Assembly: GCF_900167335.1 (NCBI RefSeq)
Contig: NZ_FUXI01000012.1
Coordinates: 1-64,000 of the forward strand
Reading direction: 5' to 3'
Length of the DNA stretch: 64,000 bases
Origin: Pilibacter termitis
GTDB lineage: Bacteria; Bacillota; Bacilli; Lactobacillales; Streptococcaceae
Both the position numbers and the translations under genes were made by a program. Below are positions 25,992-35,462 of the stretch, piece by piece (the first letter of the stretch is position 1; every line of letters starts with the position of its first letter). The notes below the pieces were generated by a model. That model was given only the letters and a program-made list of their open reading frames with translations. It searched no databases and had not been told where the DNA came from.

Positions 25992-27194
25992 TCATTTACC
26001 TCTAAATTCTTTCTTTTTGCTTTCTATAAATCTGGCAATTCTGTCTACTGCCTCATTAAGTGTCGCCAAATCCGTGGCATAGCTCAATCGCACATTATAC
26101 GGACTACCAAAGCCGTCCCCTGTTACAAGTGCCACATATTCTTCCTCCAAAAGTGCATCTACAAACTCAGTTGCATTCTCCATACCAATCATATCAAGTG
26201 TTTCTTTGATGTTTGGGAAAAGATAAAACGCTCCTTGTGGCTTTTTCAACTTAAAGCCCGGTAATGCTGCAACTTTTGGATAAATTTCATTGAGCCTTTC
26301 TTCGTAGCTTTGACGCATTTCTTCCACCACTTCTTGCGTACCATTGAGTGCTTCTAACGCTGCAAATTGGCTGACTGCCGTTGGATTACTCGTTGATTGG
26401 CTACCGATTTTAATCATTGCTTTGATAATTTCCTCATTGCCAATCGCAAAACCAATTCTCCAGCCTGTCATCGCATATGCTTTGGAAACACCGTTGATAA
26501 TCACCGTATTTTCACGAATTTCCTCGCTAATACTTGCAATCGGTGTGAACTTATTGCCATTATACACAAGACGGCCATAAATATCATCTGCGACAATTAA
26601 AACATTGTTCCTAACTGCCCATTCACCAATCGCTTTTAATTCATCATAAGAATAAATCATGCCTGTCGGATTGCTTGGTGAATTGATAATCACTGCTCGT
26701 GTGTTTTCCGTCCGTTGCTCCTCAAGCTGTTCAACTGTCACCTTGTAGTCATTTTCCTCTGTCGCATAAACGAAAACAGGGGTCGCCTCGGCTAATTTCA
26801 CTTGCTCAGCATAGCTCACCCAGTAAGGCACAGGAATCAATACCTCATCGCCTTCGTTTAAAATCGCTTGAAAAAGGGAATATAAGGCAAATTTTGCCCC
26901 GTCAGTTACGACAATATTCTCATCTTGAAAATCAATGCCATAAACATTACGGAAACGATTTTCAATCGCTTTTCTCAGCTGAGGGATACCCGGTGTTGCA
27001 GTATAATAGCTCGCTTTGCCTGATTGGATTGCTTGAATTGCGGCATCTTGAATGTTTTTTGGTGTTGCAAAATCTGGTTCGCCAACCGTCAAGATTTTCA
27101 CATCATTTCCTTGTGCTTTCAGCTTTTTCGCTTTTGCTGCCGCCTGCAATGTAACACTTGGTGCAAGTTTCCTTGCTCTTTCGGATAACATCAT
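25992..27194 (-). CDS. aspB: Aspartate aminotransferase (class I)
   Basis: About 400 residues; a PLP fold-type I aminotransferase with [29 protein letters not shown], the cofactor lysine in [20 protein letters not shown] (SKxxAMTGWR motif) and [15 protein letters not shown]. It interconverts aspartate/oxaloacetate and glutamate/2-oxoglutarate. I chose the ATG at 27192-27194 because GGAGGG lies seven bases upstream; the longer frame has no good site. Adjacent asnS uses asparagine, and this gene order is conserved in Bacilli, so the operon links aspartate-family supply with tRNA charging. Confidence 0.93.
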   Translation of the reverse strand: MMLSERARKLAPSVTLQAAAKAKKLKAQGNDVKILTVGEPDFATPKNIQDAAIQAIQSGKASYYTATPGIPQLRKAIENRFRNVYGIDFQDENIVVTDGAKFALYSLFQAILNEGDEVLIPVPYWVSYAEQVKLAEATPVFVYATEENDYKVTVEQLEEQRTENTRAVIINSPSNPTGMIYSYDELKAIGEWAVRNNVLIVADDIYGRLVYNGNKFTPIASISEEIRENTVIINGVSKAYAMTGWRIGFAIGNEEIIKAMIKIGSQSTSNPTAVSQFAALEALNGTQEVVEEMRQSYEERLNEIYPKVAALPGFKLKKPQGAFYLFPNIKETLDMIGMENATEFVDALLEEEYVALVTGDGFGSPYNVRLSYATDLATLNEAVDRIARFIESKKKEFRGK

Positions 27195-27246
27195 TTCCAT
27201 TCCCTCCGTGTCTTTCAATTTAGTGTATGTTTTTTATCGTTGTTTC

Positions 27247-27741
27247 CTATTTTTCATTCACATCTGCTCCGTCTTTGAAGTCTAGCAAATAATAAGTGAT
27301 TTTTCCTTTTGCCGTTTCTCCAACAACTTCCCAGACCACTTTGCCGTCAAACATTCCAAGATTGGCTTTACGGATTTTACTGACGTCCTTGTGTCTGTCT
27401 AAAACTGTCGCCTCAGCCTGTCCCTGTGCCACACCGTCTTTCATTGGTACAACTGTTACTTTGTCGCTCTCTTTTGGCACGATAACCGCAACTTCTTCGT
27501 TTTTATCATTTTTGCCAACAACTGTAAAATACGTTTCTTTTCTGGTGAAGGCATAAAAATGGTCAACATTTTCCACATTGGCGTAACTTTTCGCAACATT
27601 TGCCGCTTGATTTTCAGCCTTTTTCATTGGAGAAGTCGCACTTACTAAAATTAAAACGGCACTTAATACCCCTACAATCAAGAGAATAAGAATCCCTAAC
27701 AGGATTTGTTCTCTTTTATTCATTTCAAATCTTTCTCTCAC
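27247..27741 (-). CDS. YpmB-like membrane-anchored protein (DUF5590)
   Basis: About 164 residues with one N-terminal membrane helix (EQILLGILILLIVGVLSAVLILV) and an extracellular PepSY-like domain (KSYANVENVDHFYAFTRKETYFTVVG ... GKVVWEVVGETAKGKITYYLLDF). The position between dinG and aspB identifies it with B. subtilis YpmB, whose role is unknown. The best start is a GTG at 27739-27741 with AGGAG six bases upstream. An ATG overlapping the dinG stop codon (TAATG, at 27793-27795) is open but lacks a ribosome site; the ATG at 27723 is a further option. Confidence 0.8.
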   Translation of the reverse strand: MRERFEMNKREQILLGILILLIVGVLSAVLILVSATSPMKKAENQAANVAKSYANVENVDHFYAFTRKETYFTVVGKNDKNEEVAVIVPKESDKVTVVPMKDGVAQGQAEATVLDRHKDVSKIRKANLGMFDGKVVWEVVGETAKGKITYYLLDFKDGADVNEK

Positions 27742-27794
27742 TTTTCTCTCCTCTTGCAAAAAATCTAGCCACACAAATTCTCTATATGCAAACA

Positions 27795-30530
27795 TTATAG
27801 CAGAAACTCACGCATTTTTTCGACTAAATCTTCTAATTTTCCTTCATTTTTTTCCATATCTTTCGGAAATACCGCAAGCAAGCGAGTGCCGTAGCCTTTC
27901 GTCAAAATACGGTCGTCCAAAATAAACATTACACCTCTATCACTACTTGAGCGAATTAATCGCCCTAATCCTTGTCGCAAGCGAAGTGCAGCCTTTGGTA
28001 AAGATAACGAACTAAAAGGCGACAAACCTTTTGTTGACAAGTAATCATAATAACTTTTAACAAATGGTCGCAACGGATTTTCAAATGGTAATTTTGTCAC
28101 AATTAATAACTCCAACACATCTCCCGGCAAGTCCACTCCGTCCCAATACGAATCTGTACCAAAAAGAGCAGCTCCTTTCGTAAAGCGAAAACGTTTCATG
28201 ATTTTTTCTTTTGAACCTGAAATATCTTGAGCCAAAATTTCCTTTCCGAGTTTGAACAATTCCGGTTGCAAAAGATTGTAACAATCGGTTAGCATTTCTT
28301 TTGAACTAAATAGCACAAGCGTTGACTTCTCGGTGTTTTCAAGTATTTTGAGTATTGCTTGCGACAATTGTTCTTTATTCAATAACTCTCCGTTTTCCGA
28401 CAAATCCGTTGGCAAGAAAAGTTTCGCCTGTTTGCCATAATCAAAAGGAGAGGGAATCGTACGAAAACCGTATTGCTCAATTCCTAACTGTGTGGGTAAG
28501 AATTTTTTATTGTTCCCAATTTTCATCGTCCCACTTGTAAACAACACTTTTTCAAAACGTGCATACCAAGTTGAAAAATCAAGCATGGAACGCTCAAAAT
28601 CCTGTAAATGCAATGTAATACTCTGCGTTTTCGTGAAATTTGTTAGCCATTTGACTAAAGAAGTATTCTCCTCTGAAAAAAAACGAGTAAATAGCATTAA
28701 AATTTCTTCTAATTTTCCCGTAAAATCAAAAATCGGGGTCATAATGTATTGCTCGTAACTTGAAAATTGCTCGATATTCACAAACAATTCTGTTTCAATT
28801 TCTTTTGCAATCTGCCAAATTTCAGCTAGTTGACTTAGAAAAATCTCCTTCTCTATGTTCAATTGCTCTATTTGTTCTTCATTCATGAAAATTTCTTCGT
28901 TTCCATGGGCGATTTTTTTACATTCTACGCTCAAATGCTCCAAATTTCGATCGAAATTCGACAGAGAAAAACGAAGTAATTGAACTCGCCGTAAAATTGT
29001 CTGCGAGAGTTTCTCTTGAATTTCCTCTTCGACTACTTCTAAGACACCTTTATCCTCAAAAAGTGATTTTAGCTCACGCATAAATGCCTGAAGATTGCAC
29101 CTTGCACTGCTTAATTGCAAAAGAGTATTGGGCAAATGATGTGCCTCGTCCACTATTAAATATTTCGCCTTAGGCAAAGCAAATTCTCCTCGCACATTTT
29201 CATTCACCAAATAGGCATGATTGACAATCAAAAGATTACTTTTTCCTATTTTCTCCTTGACAGCACAGAGAAAATCATCTACATAAAGAGGGGAAAGGGG
29301 ATTTAAAAATCGAATCCCTCTATGTCTTATATCTTCATAGAAAAAATGAGTGTAACTCGTCTGATTTAATTCTTCCAAATCACCCGTTTGCGTCTCAAGC
29401 AACCAGACAAGTGTTGCCATTTGATACAAACGATACTGCTTTTGCGGTTTCGGATGAAGTAAACTTTCCTTAAAACGTACTAAATCAATATAATGTCTCG
29501 CACTTTTCACCAGCGTTGCGTGCAATTTATTCGGCAAAAACTGCTCCATTTTTGGCAAAACTTCTTGCATCAACTGCTCTTGTAAAAGTATGCTCGGTGT
29601 TGCAATGACGGCTTTTTCCTCTTTTGTCGCAAGAAATGCAAGTGGCAAAAGATAGCCTAGCGTTTTTCCTATTCCTGTTGCTGCCTCGATAAACAGATTT
29701 TTTTCCGTAGGATTTTCATGAAAATGTTTATACACCATATTCATAAATCTTGCCTGCTCATCTCGGTATTCATTCACAGCACCATACAAACGAAGTTTTT
29801 GCTTTTTCGTTTTTGGGTAGGTTTCTTGATTGAAAAATAACGTCTCTTGCACTTCTTTATTCCGTAAAATTAAGCCGTCATTTTCATGCAAATGTTCTGG
29901 TAAATGCTCACCCTCCGAAAGTCTACGTCTTTCCAATCTATGTTGCAAAAATGCCTGACTTTCAAAAGCTAATACATCACTTAAACGCACGATTTGCTCT
30001 AACGTGTGAAGTGGAATCGTCATGATTTTTTTCTCAATTTCTAACAACAAATCAGCCGTCACAAGTGCATCACTATCTGCCTGATGTGGATTTTCATGCA
30101 CAAAACCAAAATACTGCGACAAATCACTCAAACGATAGCTCTCAAGCGTTGGAAAGAAAATCTGCGACAATTCGACTGTGTCTACCCCTGCATTTTTCAT
30201 AAGTGGCAAACCGACACGCTCAAATTCATTGTTTAAAAAATTGAAATCAAAATGAATATTGTGTGCCACAAAAACCGTTTCCGCAAGAAGTGAATGAATC
30301 GTCGGGGCAATATCCTCAAAAATAGGGGCATTTTTCACCTGTTCATTGCTTATTCCTGTCAACTCTTGAATGACAGGCGAAATTGTTTTTTCTGGATTGA
30401 CATCTGTGGCATAAGTAGAAACAACTCGACCATTTTCCACAAGCACAATCCCAATCTGAATGATACGGTCTTCTGTTGCATTCGTTCCTGTCGTTTCTAA
30501 GTCCACAACTGCATAAGTGGTTTTTGACAT
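27795..30530 (-). CDS. dinG: DinG-type helicase with N-terminal DnaQ-like 3'-5' exonuclease
   Basis: A 911-residue protein. Residues 1-170 form a DEDD exonuclease (YAVVDLETTGTNATEDRIIQIG, VAHNIHFDFNFL, HQADSDALVTADLL). From about 270 follows an XPD/DinG-like SF2 helicase: Walker A IEAATGIGKTLGYLLP, DEAH in LIVDEAHHLPNTLL, and C-terminal motifs ALFGTDSYWDGVDLPGD and RQGLGRLIRSSSDRGV. No iron-sulphur cysteine cluster is evident, as in other firmicute DinG proteins of this type, which act mainly as nucleases in vitro. It probably works in DNA repair. First gene of the dinG-ypmB-aspB-asnS group; weak ribosome site before the ATG. Confidence 0.93.
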   Translation of the reverse strand: MSKTTYAVVDLETTGTNATEDRIIQIGIVLVENGRVVSTYATDVNPEKTISPVIQELTGISNEQVKNAPIFEDIAPTIHSLLAETVFVAHNIHFDFNFLNNEFERVGLPLMKNAGVDTVELSQIFFPTLESYRLSDLSQYFGFVHENPHQADSDALVTADLLLEIEKKIMTIPLHTLEQIVRLSDVLAFESQAFLQHRLERRRLSEGEHLPEHLHENDGLILRNKEVQETLFFNQETYPKTKKQKLRLYGAVNEYRDEQARFMNMVYKHFHENPTEKNLFIEAATGIGKTLGYLLPLAFLATKEEKAVIATPSILLQEQLMQEVLPKMEQFLPNKLHATLVKSARHYIDLVRFKESLLHPKPQKQYRLYQMATLVWLLETQTGDLEELNQTSYTHFFYEDIRHRGIRFLNPLSPLYVDDFLCAVKEKIGKSNLLIVNHAYLVNENVRGEFALPKAKYLIVDEAHHLPNTLLQLSSARCNLQAFMRELKSLFEDKGVLEVVEEEIQEKLSQTILRRVQLLRFSLSNFDRNLEHLSVECKKIAHGNEEIFMNEEQIEQLNIEKEIFLSQLAEIWQIAKEIETELFVNIEQFSSYEQYIMTPIFDFTGKLEEILMLFTRFFSEENTSLVKWLTNFTKTQSITLHLQDFERSMLDFSTWYARFEKVLFTSGTMKIGNNKKFLPTQLGIEQYGFRTIPSPFDYGKQAKLFLPTDLSENGELLNKEQLSQAILKILENTEKSTLVLFSSKEMLTDCYNLLQPELFKLGKEILAQDISGSKEKIMKRFRFTKGAALFGTDSYWDGVDLPGDVLELLIVTKLPFENPLRPFVKSYYDYLSTKGLSPFSSLSLPKAALRLRQGLGRLIRSSSDRGVMFILDDRILTKGYGTRLLAVFPKDMEKNEGKLEDLVEKMREFLL

Positions 30531-30713
30531 TTCTTTTCTCTTTTCGATGTTTAATAGTGTTATTATAACAAAGTTGATGAAAGGGTTGCAAATTAAAAAA
30601 ATTTATAGCATACTATTTGTATAATAACAGTGAGTGAATAAGTTTTGGAATCCTAGAGTTTCTCATTTTCAACACTAAAAATTTCAGAATTTAAGAAATT
30701 CTTTCCCCTCAAA

Positions 30714-30730
30714 ATTTTTAGAGGTGACCT
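30714..30730. repeat. Single end of a family M element
   Basis: ATTTTTAGAGGTGACC, the complement of a family M terminus, stands alone in the divergent gap between dinG and the reductase gene. An imperfect second end may be the TCCTAGAGTTTCTC near 30650. Confidence 0.4.
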
Positions 30731-30814
30731 AAAACAAATAAAATGCTTATTTGTCGCATTTTGATTAAAATAGAAGAGCAGAGCAGAGTATTCTGCGGAA
30801 AAGAGGTTATTATA

Positions 30815-31795
30815 ATGAAAGAAATCTATGACATTACAATTATTGGTGCAGGACCTGTCGGGTTGTATGCAGCAATTTATGCAGGAATGAGAAAGGCGAA
30901 AACGAAAGTGATTGAAAGTCTTTCAGAAGTCGGTGGACAATTGACTACACTTTATCCTGAAAAATATATTTATGATGTGCCGGGATTTCCAAAAGTTCAA
31001 GCACGAGAATTGATTGACCACTTGGTTGAACAAGGGAAGTCTTTCGATACGACTTTTTGCTTAAATGAAAAAGTGGAGAATTTAAGTAAAGAAGGTGAGA
31101 TTTTTTGTCTAAAAACGAACAAAGAAACTCATTATACGAAAACCGTCATTCTTGCGGTAGGAAAAGGGGCATTCACTCCGAGAAAAATCGGTTTGGAAAA
31201 TGAAGAAGTTTTTCATCAAAAAAATGTCCACTACCACATCAAAGATATGTCGCAATTTCACGAGAAAAATGTCGTCATTGCTGGCGGTGGCGATTCCGCA
31301 CTAGATTGGGCATTAATGCTCAAAGACATCGCCAAAAGTATCTCTGTCGTACATCGACGAGAAAAATTCCGAGCACACGAGGCAACGGTGGAACGTGTGG
31401 AAAATTCAGAAATTAAACTCCTCACTCCGTTTACAATTTCTTCGCTTGTGACAAATGAACAATTTGACGGCGTGGAAATCATGCACACAAAAACAAAAGA
31501 AAAAGAGAAAATTGAATGTGACCATTTGCTCATTCACTACGGTTTTACCTCCGATATATCTCCGATTGATGAATGGGATTTCACGTTTGAACGTCAAAAA
31601 ATCAAGGTTGCAGAAGATTTGAGTACGGATATTAAAGGAATATTCGCAATCGGCGACATTGCTAGTTACAAAGGGAAAATTGAACAAATCACCATTGGTT
31701 TCGGCGAGGCACCACGTGCTGTCTGTTCTGCTCTTTCAATTGCTCGCCCTGATGAAAAATTGCGTCCAGTGCAGTCTTCTAGTTTGTTTGAGTAA
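30815..31795 (+). CDS. Ferredoxin/flavodoxin-NADP reductase, thioredoxin-reductase-like type (YumC group)
   Basis: About 326 residues with two Rossmann folds: FAD site IIGAGPVGLYAAIYAGMR at the start and NADP site VVIAGGGDSALDWAL in the middle, followed by VVHRREKFRAHEATVE and FAIGDIASYKGKIEQITIGFGEAPRAV. There is no CxxC between them, which separates it from thioredoxin reductase and fits the Bacillus YumC class that moves electrons between NADPH and ferredoxin or flavodoxin. I chose the ATG at 30815-30817 (AGAGG upstream) over an earlier in-frame start. It has a single transcription unit and a strong terminator after it. Confidence 0.92.
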   Translation: MKEIYDITIIGAGPVGLYAAIYAGMRKAKTKVIESLSEVGGQLTTLYPEKYIYDVPGFPKVQARELIDHLVEQGKSFDTTFCLNEKVENLSKEGEIFCLKTNKETHYTKTVILAVGKGAFTPRKIGLENEEVFHQKNVHYHIKDMSQFHEKNVVIAGGGDSALDWALMLKDIAKSISVVHRREKFRAHEATVERVENSEIKLLTPFTISSLVTNEQFDGVEIMHTKTKEKEKIECDHLLIHYGFTSDISPIDEWDFTFERQKIKVAEDLSTDIKGIFAIGDIASYKGKIEQITIGFGEAPRAVCSALSIARPDEKLRPVQSSSLFE

Positions 31796-31803
31796 ATGTT
31801 CAT

Positions 31804-31842
31804 AAAAAAGCTCATGTTTTTTCATTCATGAGCTTTTTTTTC
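31804..31842. terminator. Two-way terminator between the NADP reductase and ktr genes
   Basis: AAAAGCTCATG pairs with CATGAGCTTTT across ten bases, with T runs on both strands. Confidence 0.9.
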
Positions 31843-31846
31843 GTTT

Positions 31847-32503
31847 CTAAATCTTCTCATCCAAATGCTCAACATCACGTGTTTCACCAAGTACGAGTAA
31901 ATTGTCCCCTTCATGCACAACAGAGCTTGAATGTGCCAATTCTACCACACCATTACTTCTCCGAATGGCTGCAACGTTGACACCAAAACGACCTGTGAGA
32001 TTGAGTTTTTCGAGTGTTTGATTGACAAATTTAGACTTTTGCACCTTAATTTCTGCCATTGAAAATTTTTCTGAAAGCTCTAGGTAGTCTAGGAGATTAC
32101 GTGCTACTAAGCGATGTGCGATACGTTTGCCCATATCACGCTCAGGATGTACCACTCTATCGGCTCCGATTTTTTCAAGTACACGTGCATGATAATCATT
32201 TTGTGCTTTCGCCCAAACATTTGCCACGCCCATTTCCTTGACCATAAGTGTCGTTAAAATGCTCGCCTGAATATCTTCCCCTATCGCCACAACAACGGTA
32301 TCAAAATTCCGGATACCAAGCGAACGCAAAGTATTTTCATCTTGTGCATTCGCCACAACTGCGTGCGTTGCAATATTCATATATTCATTAACACGTTCTT
32401 CAGTGCTATCAATCGCTAAAACTTCTTGACCACTCTCAATTAAATTTCTTGTTACACTACCACCAAAACGACCTAAGCCGATTACTGCAAAACTCTTTTT
32501 CAT
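31847..32503 (-). CDS. Potassium uptake regulatory subunit (KtrA/KtrC, RCK domain)
   Basis: A 218-residue cytoplasmic protein with RCK_N (FAVIGLGRFGGSVTRNLIESGQEVLAIDSTEERV, nucleotide-binding GxGxxG) and RCK_C (residues from about 135: FSMAEIKVQKSKFVNQTLEKLNL). It binds ATP/ADP and c-di-AMP in related bacteria and gates the KtrB or KtrD membrane channel. No channel gene is adjacent, as is usual for KtrC. The ATG has GAGGG upstream. A family T repeat pair lies between this gene and liaR upstream. Confidence 0.92.
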   Translation of the reverse strand: MKKSFAVIGLGRFGGSVTRNLIESGQEVLAIDSTEERVNEYMNIATHAVVANAQDENTLRSLGIRNFDTVVVAIGEDIQASILTTLMVKEMGVANVWAKAQNDYHARVLEKIGADRVVHPERDMGKRIAHRLVARNLLDYLELSEKFSMAEIKVQKSKFVNQTLEKLNLTGRFGVNVAAIRRSNGVVELAHSSSVVHEGDNLLVLGETRDVEHLDEKI

Positions 32504-32673
32504 ATTGTTTCCCTCTTAGTTATTATTTTTTTGATATTGTTGAAAAATACATTGAAATTCCCACTTGTAAATTTTGTTGTTCTTTGTTTCTTGCCTGCAC
32601 GAAAAGGTACTTGGCTTCTCGGATTTTACTTCGAGCAAGCTCAAAGCGAAACTAAAGTTTCTGTCTACTTCGT

Positions 32674-32833
32674 AGACTAAAAACCCTCCTAAACGCCCCT
32701 CTCGCTTTTCTGTGTCTAGCTGCGGAGGGGCAGGAGGTTGGTCGCTGTTCACAATGCCACCTGAAGCTCTGCTTCAGGCTAGTAAATGGCATAGCTCACT
32801 GCGACAACCTCCTAAACGCCCCTCTCGCTTTTC
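32674..32833. repeat. Family T repeat: one truncated and one full copy, head to tail
   Basis: The 3' end of one copy (CCTCCTAAACGCCCCTCTCGCTTTTCT, about 32684-32710) runs straight into a full copy starting TCTAGCTGCGGAGG at 32715 and ending GCTTTTC at 32833. The full copy folds through GGAGGTTGGTCGC/GCGACAACCTCC and an inner CTGAAGC/GCTTCAG stem. Its last base abuts the liaR stop codon. The rest of the 32504-32673 gap holds a short hairpin-rich stretch and the ktr promoter region. Confidence 0.75.
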
Positions 32834-33466
32834 TTATTCCACTAAGTGGTGTCGGAAGGCGTAGATTGCTGCTTGAGTGCGGTCTTCTACTTCTAGTTTA
32901 CTTAGAATATTCGATACGTGGGTTTTGACTGTTTTTAGTGTGATGTACAGTTCGTTAGCAATTTCTTGATTACTTCTTCCTTGAGCAATGAGTTGCAAGA
33001 CTTCGTTTTCTCGGTTGGTTAATTCCTCGTGTAATTCTGTGATGTGTTTTTGAGTCATTTTTTCAACCATTTTTTCTGTTACCGCAGCCTCTAAGACTTT
33101 TTCGCCTTTAAACGTTTTGCGAATTGCGTTAGCAATTTCTTGTGCAGAACTTGTTTTCAAAAGATAACCACTTGCCCCTGCCTCTAAAGCTGGATATACT
33201 TTTTCATCATCAATGAAACTTGTAACAATAATAATTTTTGCCTCTTTCCATTCAGACAATATTTTTTGCGTTGCCTCAATTCCGTCCATTACATCCATTA
33301 CCAAATCCATTAAAATCACGTCTGGTCGTAATTCAAGTGCTTTTTCATAGCCAATTTTTCCATTGTCTGCCTCAGCTACCACTTCAATATCTTCTTGTAT
33401 AGACAAATAACTTGAAACACCTAGACGTACCATTTCGTGATCATCTACTAATAATACTTTTATCAT
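32834..33466 (-). CDS. liaR: Response regulator LiaR/VraR (NarL/LuxR type)
   Basis: A 210-residue two-component regulator: receiver domain with the acidic pair in [10 protein letters not shown], the phosphoacceptor Asp in [14 protein letters not shown] and the conserved Lys in GYLLKTSS; LuxR-type helix-turn-helix at 150-200 ([40 protein letters not shown]). In Enterococcus and Streptococcus LiaR answers cell-envelope stress such as daptomycin or bacitracin. It follows liaF and liaS on the same strand, with a shortened family T repeat in the liaS-liaR gap and another repeat directly at its stop codon. Confidence 0.93.
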   Translation of the reverse strand: MIKVLLVDDHEMVRLGVSSYLSIQEDIEVVAEADNGKIGYEKALELRPDVILMDLVMDVMDGIEATQKILSEWKEAKIIIVTSFIDDEKVYPALEAGASGYLLKTSSAQEIANAIRKTFKGEKVLEAAVTEKMVEKMTQKHITELHEELTNRENEVLQLIAQGRSNQEIANELYITLKTVKTHVSNILSKLEVEDRTQAAIYAFRHHLVE

Positions 33467-33496
33467 TTAAATTTTTCCGCCTTTTCATTTTTATGT

Positions 33497-33555
33497 TTGT
33501 CTTTTTTCTAATTGCGAGCGAATAAACGAAACAGCTCACTGTTGCAAATTGCAAA
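33497..33555. repeat. Shortened family T repeat in the liaS-liaR gap
   Basis: TTTTTTCTAATTGCGAG ... AACAGCTCACTGTTGCAAATTGCAAAAC matches both ends of the family T unit with the middle missing. It fills most of the 94-base gap between liaS and liaR, where an operon would normally be tight. Confidence 0.55.
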
Positions 33556-33560
33556 ACACA

Positions 33561-34625
33561 TCAATCATTTTTCTCTTCGATAATAATTGGCACACGAATT
33601 TCCACACCCGTTCCTTGACCTTTAAAGCTAATGATTTTCACTTCGCCCCCCATACCTAACACACGCTCACGAATATTGATTAGACCATAACTCGCACTTT
33701 TCTCCTCTTGCATATCAAACCCCACACCGTCATCAATTACTTTCAGCACAACTGCTGCACCTACTTTATGCAAATAAACTTCTAACTCGTCTGCTTTTGC
33801 GTGTCGCAAAGTATTGCTTAACAACTCCTGCATAATCCGAAACAAATGATCTTCAATCGCAGTGGTAAGAGCCACATCTTCAATGTCCCACTTCAATTTG
33901 ATTTTAATTTTTGTCTCTAGTTCTCGCAAAAGCTGTTCAATCCCTTGTTTCAAACTTTTCCCTGACAATTCGATTGGTCGCAAATGCAAAAGTAATGCAC
34001 GCATTTCACTTTGTGCTGTATTAATAACGTCTGTTACGGTTGCAAGTTGCTTCGTAAATACTGGATTTTCATCACTAGCACTCGCCTGTTCGTTTAACCC
34101 TGACAAAATCATCATCGCAGCAAACAATTGCTGTGAAACAGAGTCATGTAACTCTCGGCTCAAACGCAAACGCTCCTGACGTAAAATTTCTTCCCGTGAT
34201 TCTGTTCCAACTTTCACTTGTTCCAAACTTAATTGTTGTAGCTGTTCATTCATCAGACGAAGTTTTTCAGCCAGTAGATGAATACTTTGATGAATTTGTA
34301 CATTTGTCGAAAGAGCGGCTCCTTCAGTCATTTCAAAATGAATGACTTTGTCATACTCCTGTCGCACCAAATAATGCAAATTTTCCTCTACTTGTTTGTC
34401 GTAATTTCGCTCTGACCAACTCACCATGCCATAAGTCAAAATTGCCACGATAAGTGAAAATGTAAAGACATAAATCACCATAGGGATATTCAAAAAACTC
34501 GTGTGAAGGAGTAAAACAATGAAACTTTCCTCGCCTGTATTTGAAAACAATAATACAAGTAAAATGACCACAAATGTGATAAAAAATGAGTAAAATAACA
34601 CTGCAATTCTGGGAAACCTTATCAT
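33561..34625 (-). CDS. liaS: Sensor histidine kinase LiaS/VraS
   Basis: A 354-residue HisKA_3-type kinase: two N-terminal membrane helices (FYSFFITFVVILLVLLF; FLNIPMVIYVFTFSLIVAIL) with a very short outer loop, a coiled linker, the phosphorylated His in RLSRELHDSVSQQLFAAMMI, and an ATPase domain (LLSNTLRHAKADE, KVIDDGVGFD, YGLINIRERVLGMGG). Such intramembrane-sensing kinases have no large sensor domain; they depend on LiaF to stay inactive. The start overlaps the liaF stop codon by four bases (ATGA), so the two are coupled. Confidence 0.94.
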   Translation of the reverse strand: MIRFPRIAVLFYSFFITFVVILLVLLFSNTGEESFIVLLLHTSFLNIPMVIYVFTFSLIVAILTYGMVSWSERNYDKQVEENLHYLVRQEYDKVIHFEMTEGAALSTNVQIHQSIHLLAEKLRLMNEQLQQLSLEQVKVGTESREEILRQERLRLSRELHDSVSQQLFAAMMILSGLNEQASASDENPVFTKQLATVTDVINTAQSEMRALLLHLRPIELSGKSLKQGIEQLLRELETKIKIKLKWDIEDVALTTAIEDHLFRIMQELLSNTLRHAKADELEVYLHKVGAAVVLKVIDDGVGFDMQEEKSASYGLINIRERVLGMGGEVKIISFKGQGTGVEIRVPIIIEEKND

Positions 34626-35335
34626 AAACGAATCACCTCGATTTCCCCGAATAAAACGCTCGATACAATTTTCAAATGACGAGTCGTTTCATCATAATCT
34701 TTACTGAAAATTTTCAGCGTTTCATTGTTTAAACTGTATGTTTCTCCCTCAAAAGCGACATTTCCTGCTAGAGCATTATGTGAGAAAGAAACACCGATAC
34801 CTGTCGGTACTAAAATACGTGTGCGACCAAACGATTTCCTAAGCGAAATCACACTTTCACCTTTGGGGAGCAACGTGTTACCTAAATCAATAATTGTGTC
34901 GCCTGCAAATTTTGTAAAGTTAATATCATTCCACTCATAAATTTCTGAGCCAATTTTTTCCGAACCAAACCACTGTCCTCGTTGTTTAAAACCTGATTTT
35001 TCCGTTGGTTCACTCGTCTCTACCATAATAAATTCTGGAGTGTCGTATTTTTCCCACTTCTTTGAGGCAAATAGTTTCCCCGTCGAAGAAAAATACAGAA
35101 TCGCTGCTCCAAGCATTAACCAAATGAAAAAATTATTTAAAAGCATTAACCCTAAAAAAATAACAGATAAAATCTTCAAATTTTTGCTAGAATGTTTTTT
35201 CATCATTGAAATAGCGAATACACCAATTCCTAAAACAAAAAAACTTGCCAGCACTTCTGTGTGTAAAATGGTAAATACTGCAAGCAGTCCTAAAACCGCC
35301 TCAATCGCTAAAAATATGCGAAAGGGAATTTTCAT
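34622..35335 (-). CDS. liaF: LiaF membrane inhibitor of the LiaRS system
   Basis: A 237-residue protein: about four N-terminal membrane segments (AIEAVLGLLAVFTILHT, FFVLGIGVFAIS, SVIFLGLMLLNNFFIWLMLGAAILYF) and a C-terminal soluble domain of the cell-wall-active antibiotics response type (IYEWNDINFTKFAGDTIIDLGNTLLPKGESVI ... LVPTGIGVSFSHNALAGNV). LiaF holds LiaS off until envelope damage occurs; mutations here give daptomycin resistance in enterococci. First gene of the liaFSR operon; GGAGGG upstream of the ATG. A family M remnant lies 33 bases upstream. Confidence 0.93.
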   Translation of the reverse strand: MKIPFRIFLAIEAVLGLLAVFTILHTEVLASFFVLGIGVFAISMMKKHSSKNLKILSVIFLGLMLLNNFFIWLMLGAAILYFSSTGKLFASKKWEKYDTPEFIMVETSEPTEKSGFKQRGQWFGSEKIGSEIYEWNDINFTKFAGDTIIDLGNTLLPKGESVISLRKSFGRTRILVPTGIGVSFSHNALAGNVAFEGETYSLNNETLKIFSKDYDETTRHLKIVSSVLFGEIEVIRL

Positions 35336-35367
35336 TTTCTATCCCTCCAATTATCTTTTCTATATAA

Positions 35368-35409
35368 GGGTACCTCTAAAAGAAAATAACTTGTTTTTAG
35401 AAATACTTG
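35368..35409. repeat. Short family M remnant upstream of liaF
   Basis: GGGTACCTCTAAAA and, 15 bases on, TTTTTAGAAATACTT form the two ends of a 42-base derivative. It lies in the liaF promoter region between liaF and the Fur-family gene. Confidence 0.5.
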
Positions 35410-35462
35410 TCTCTAGTATAAATGATTTTTCTCCTCCATACATCAGACTAGAGGATGAAAAA

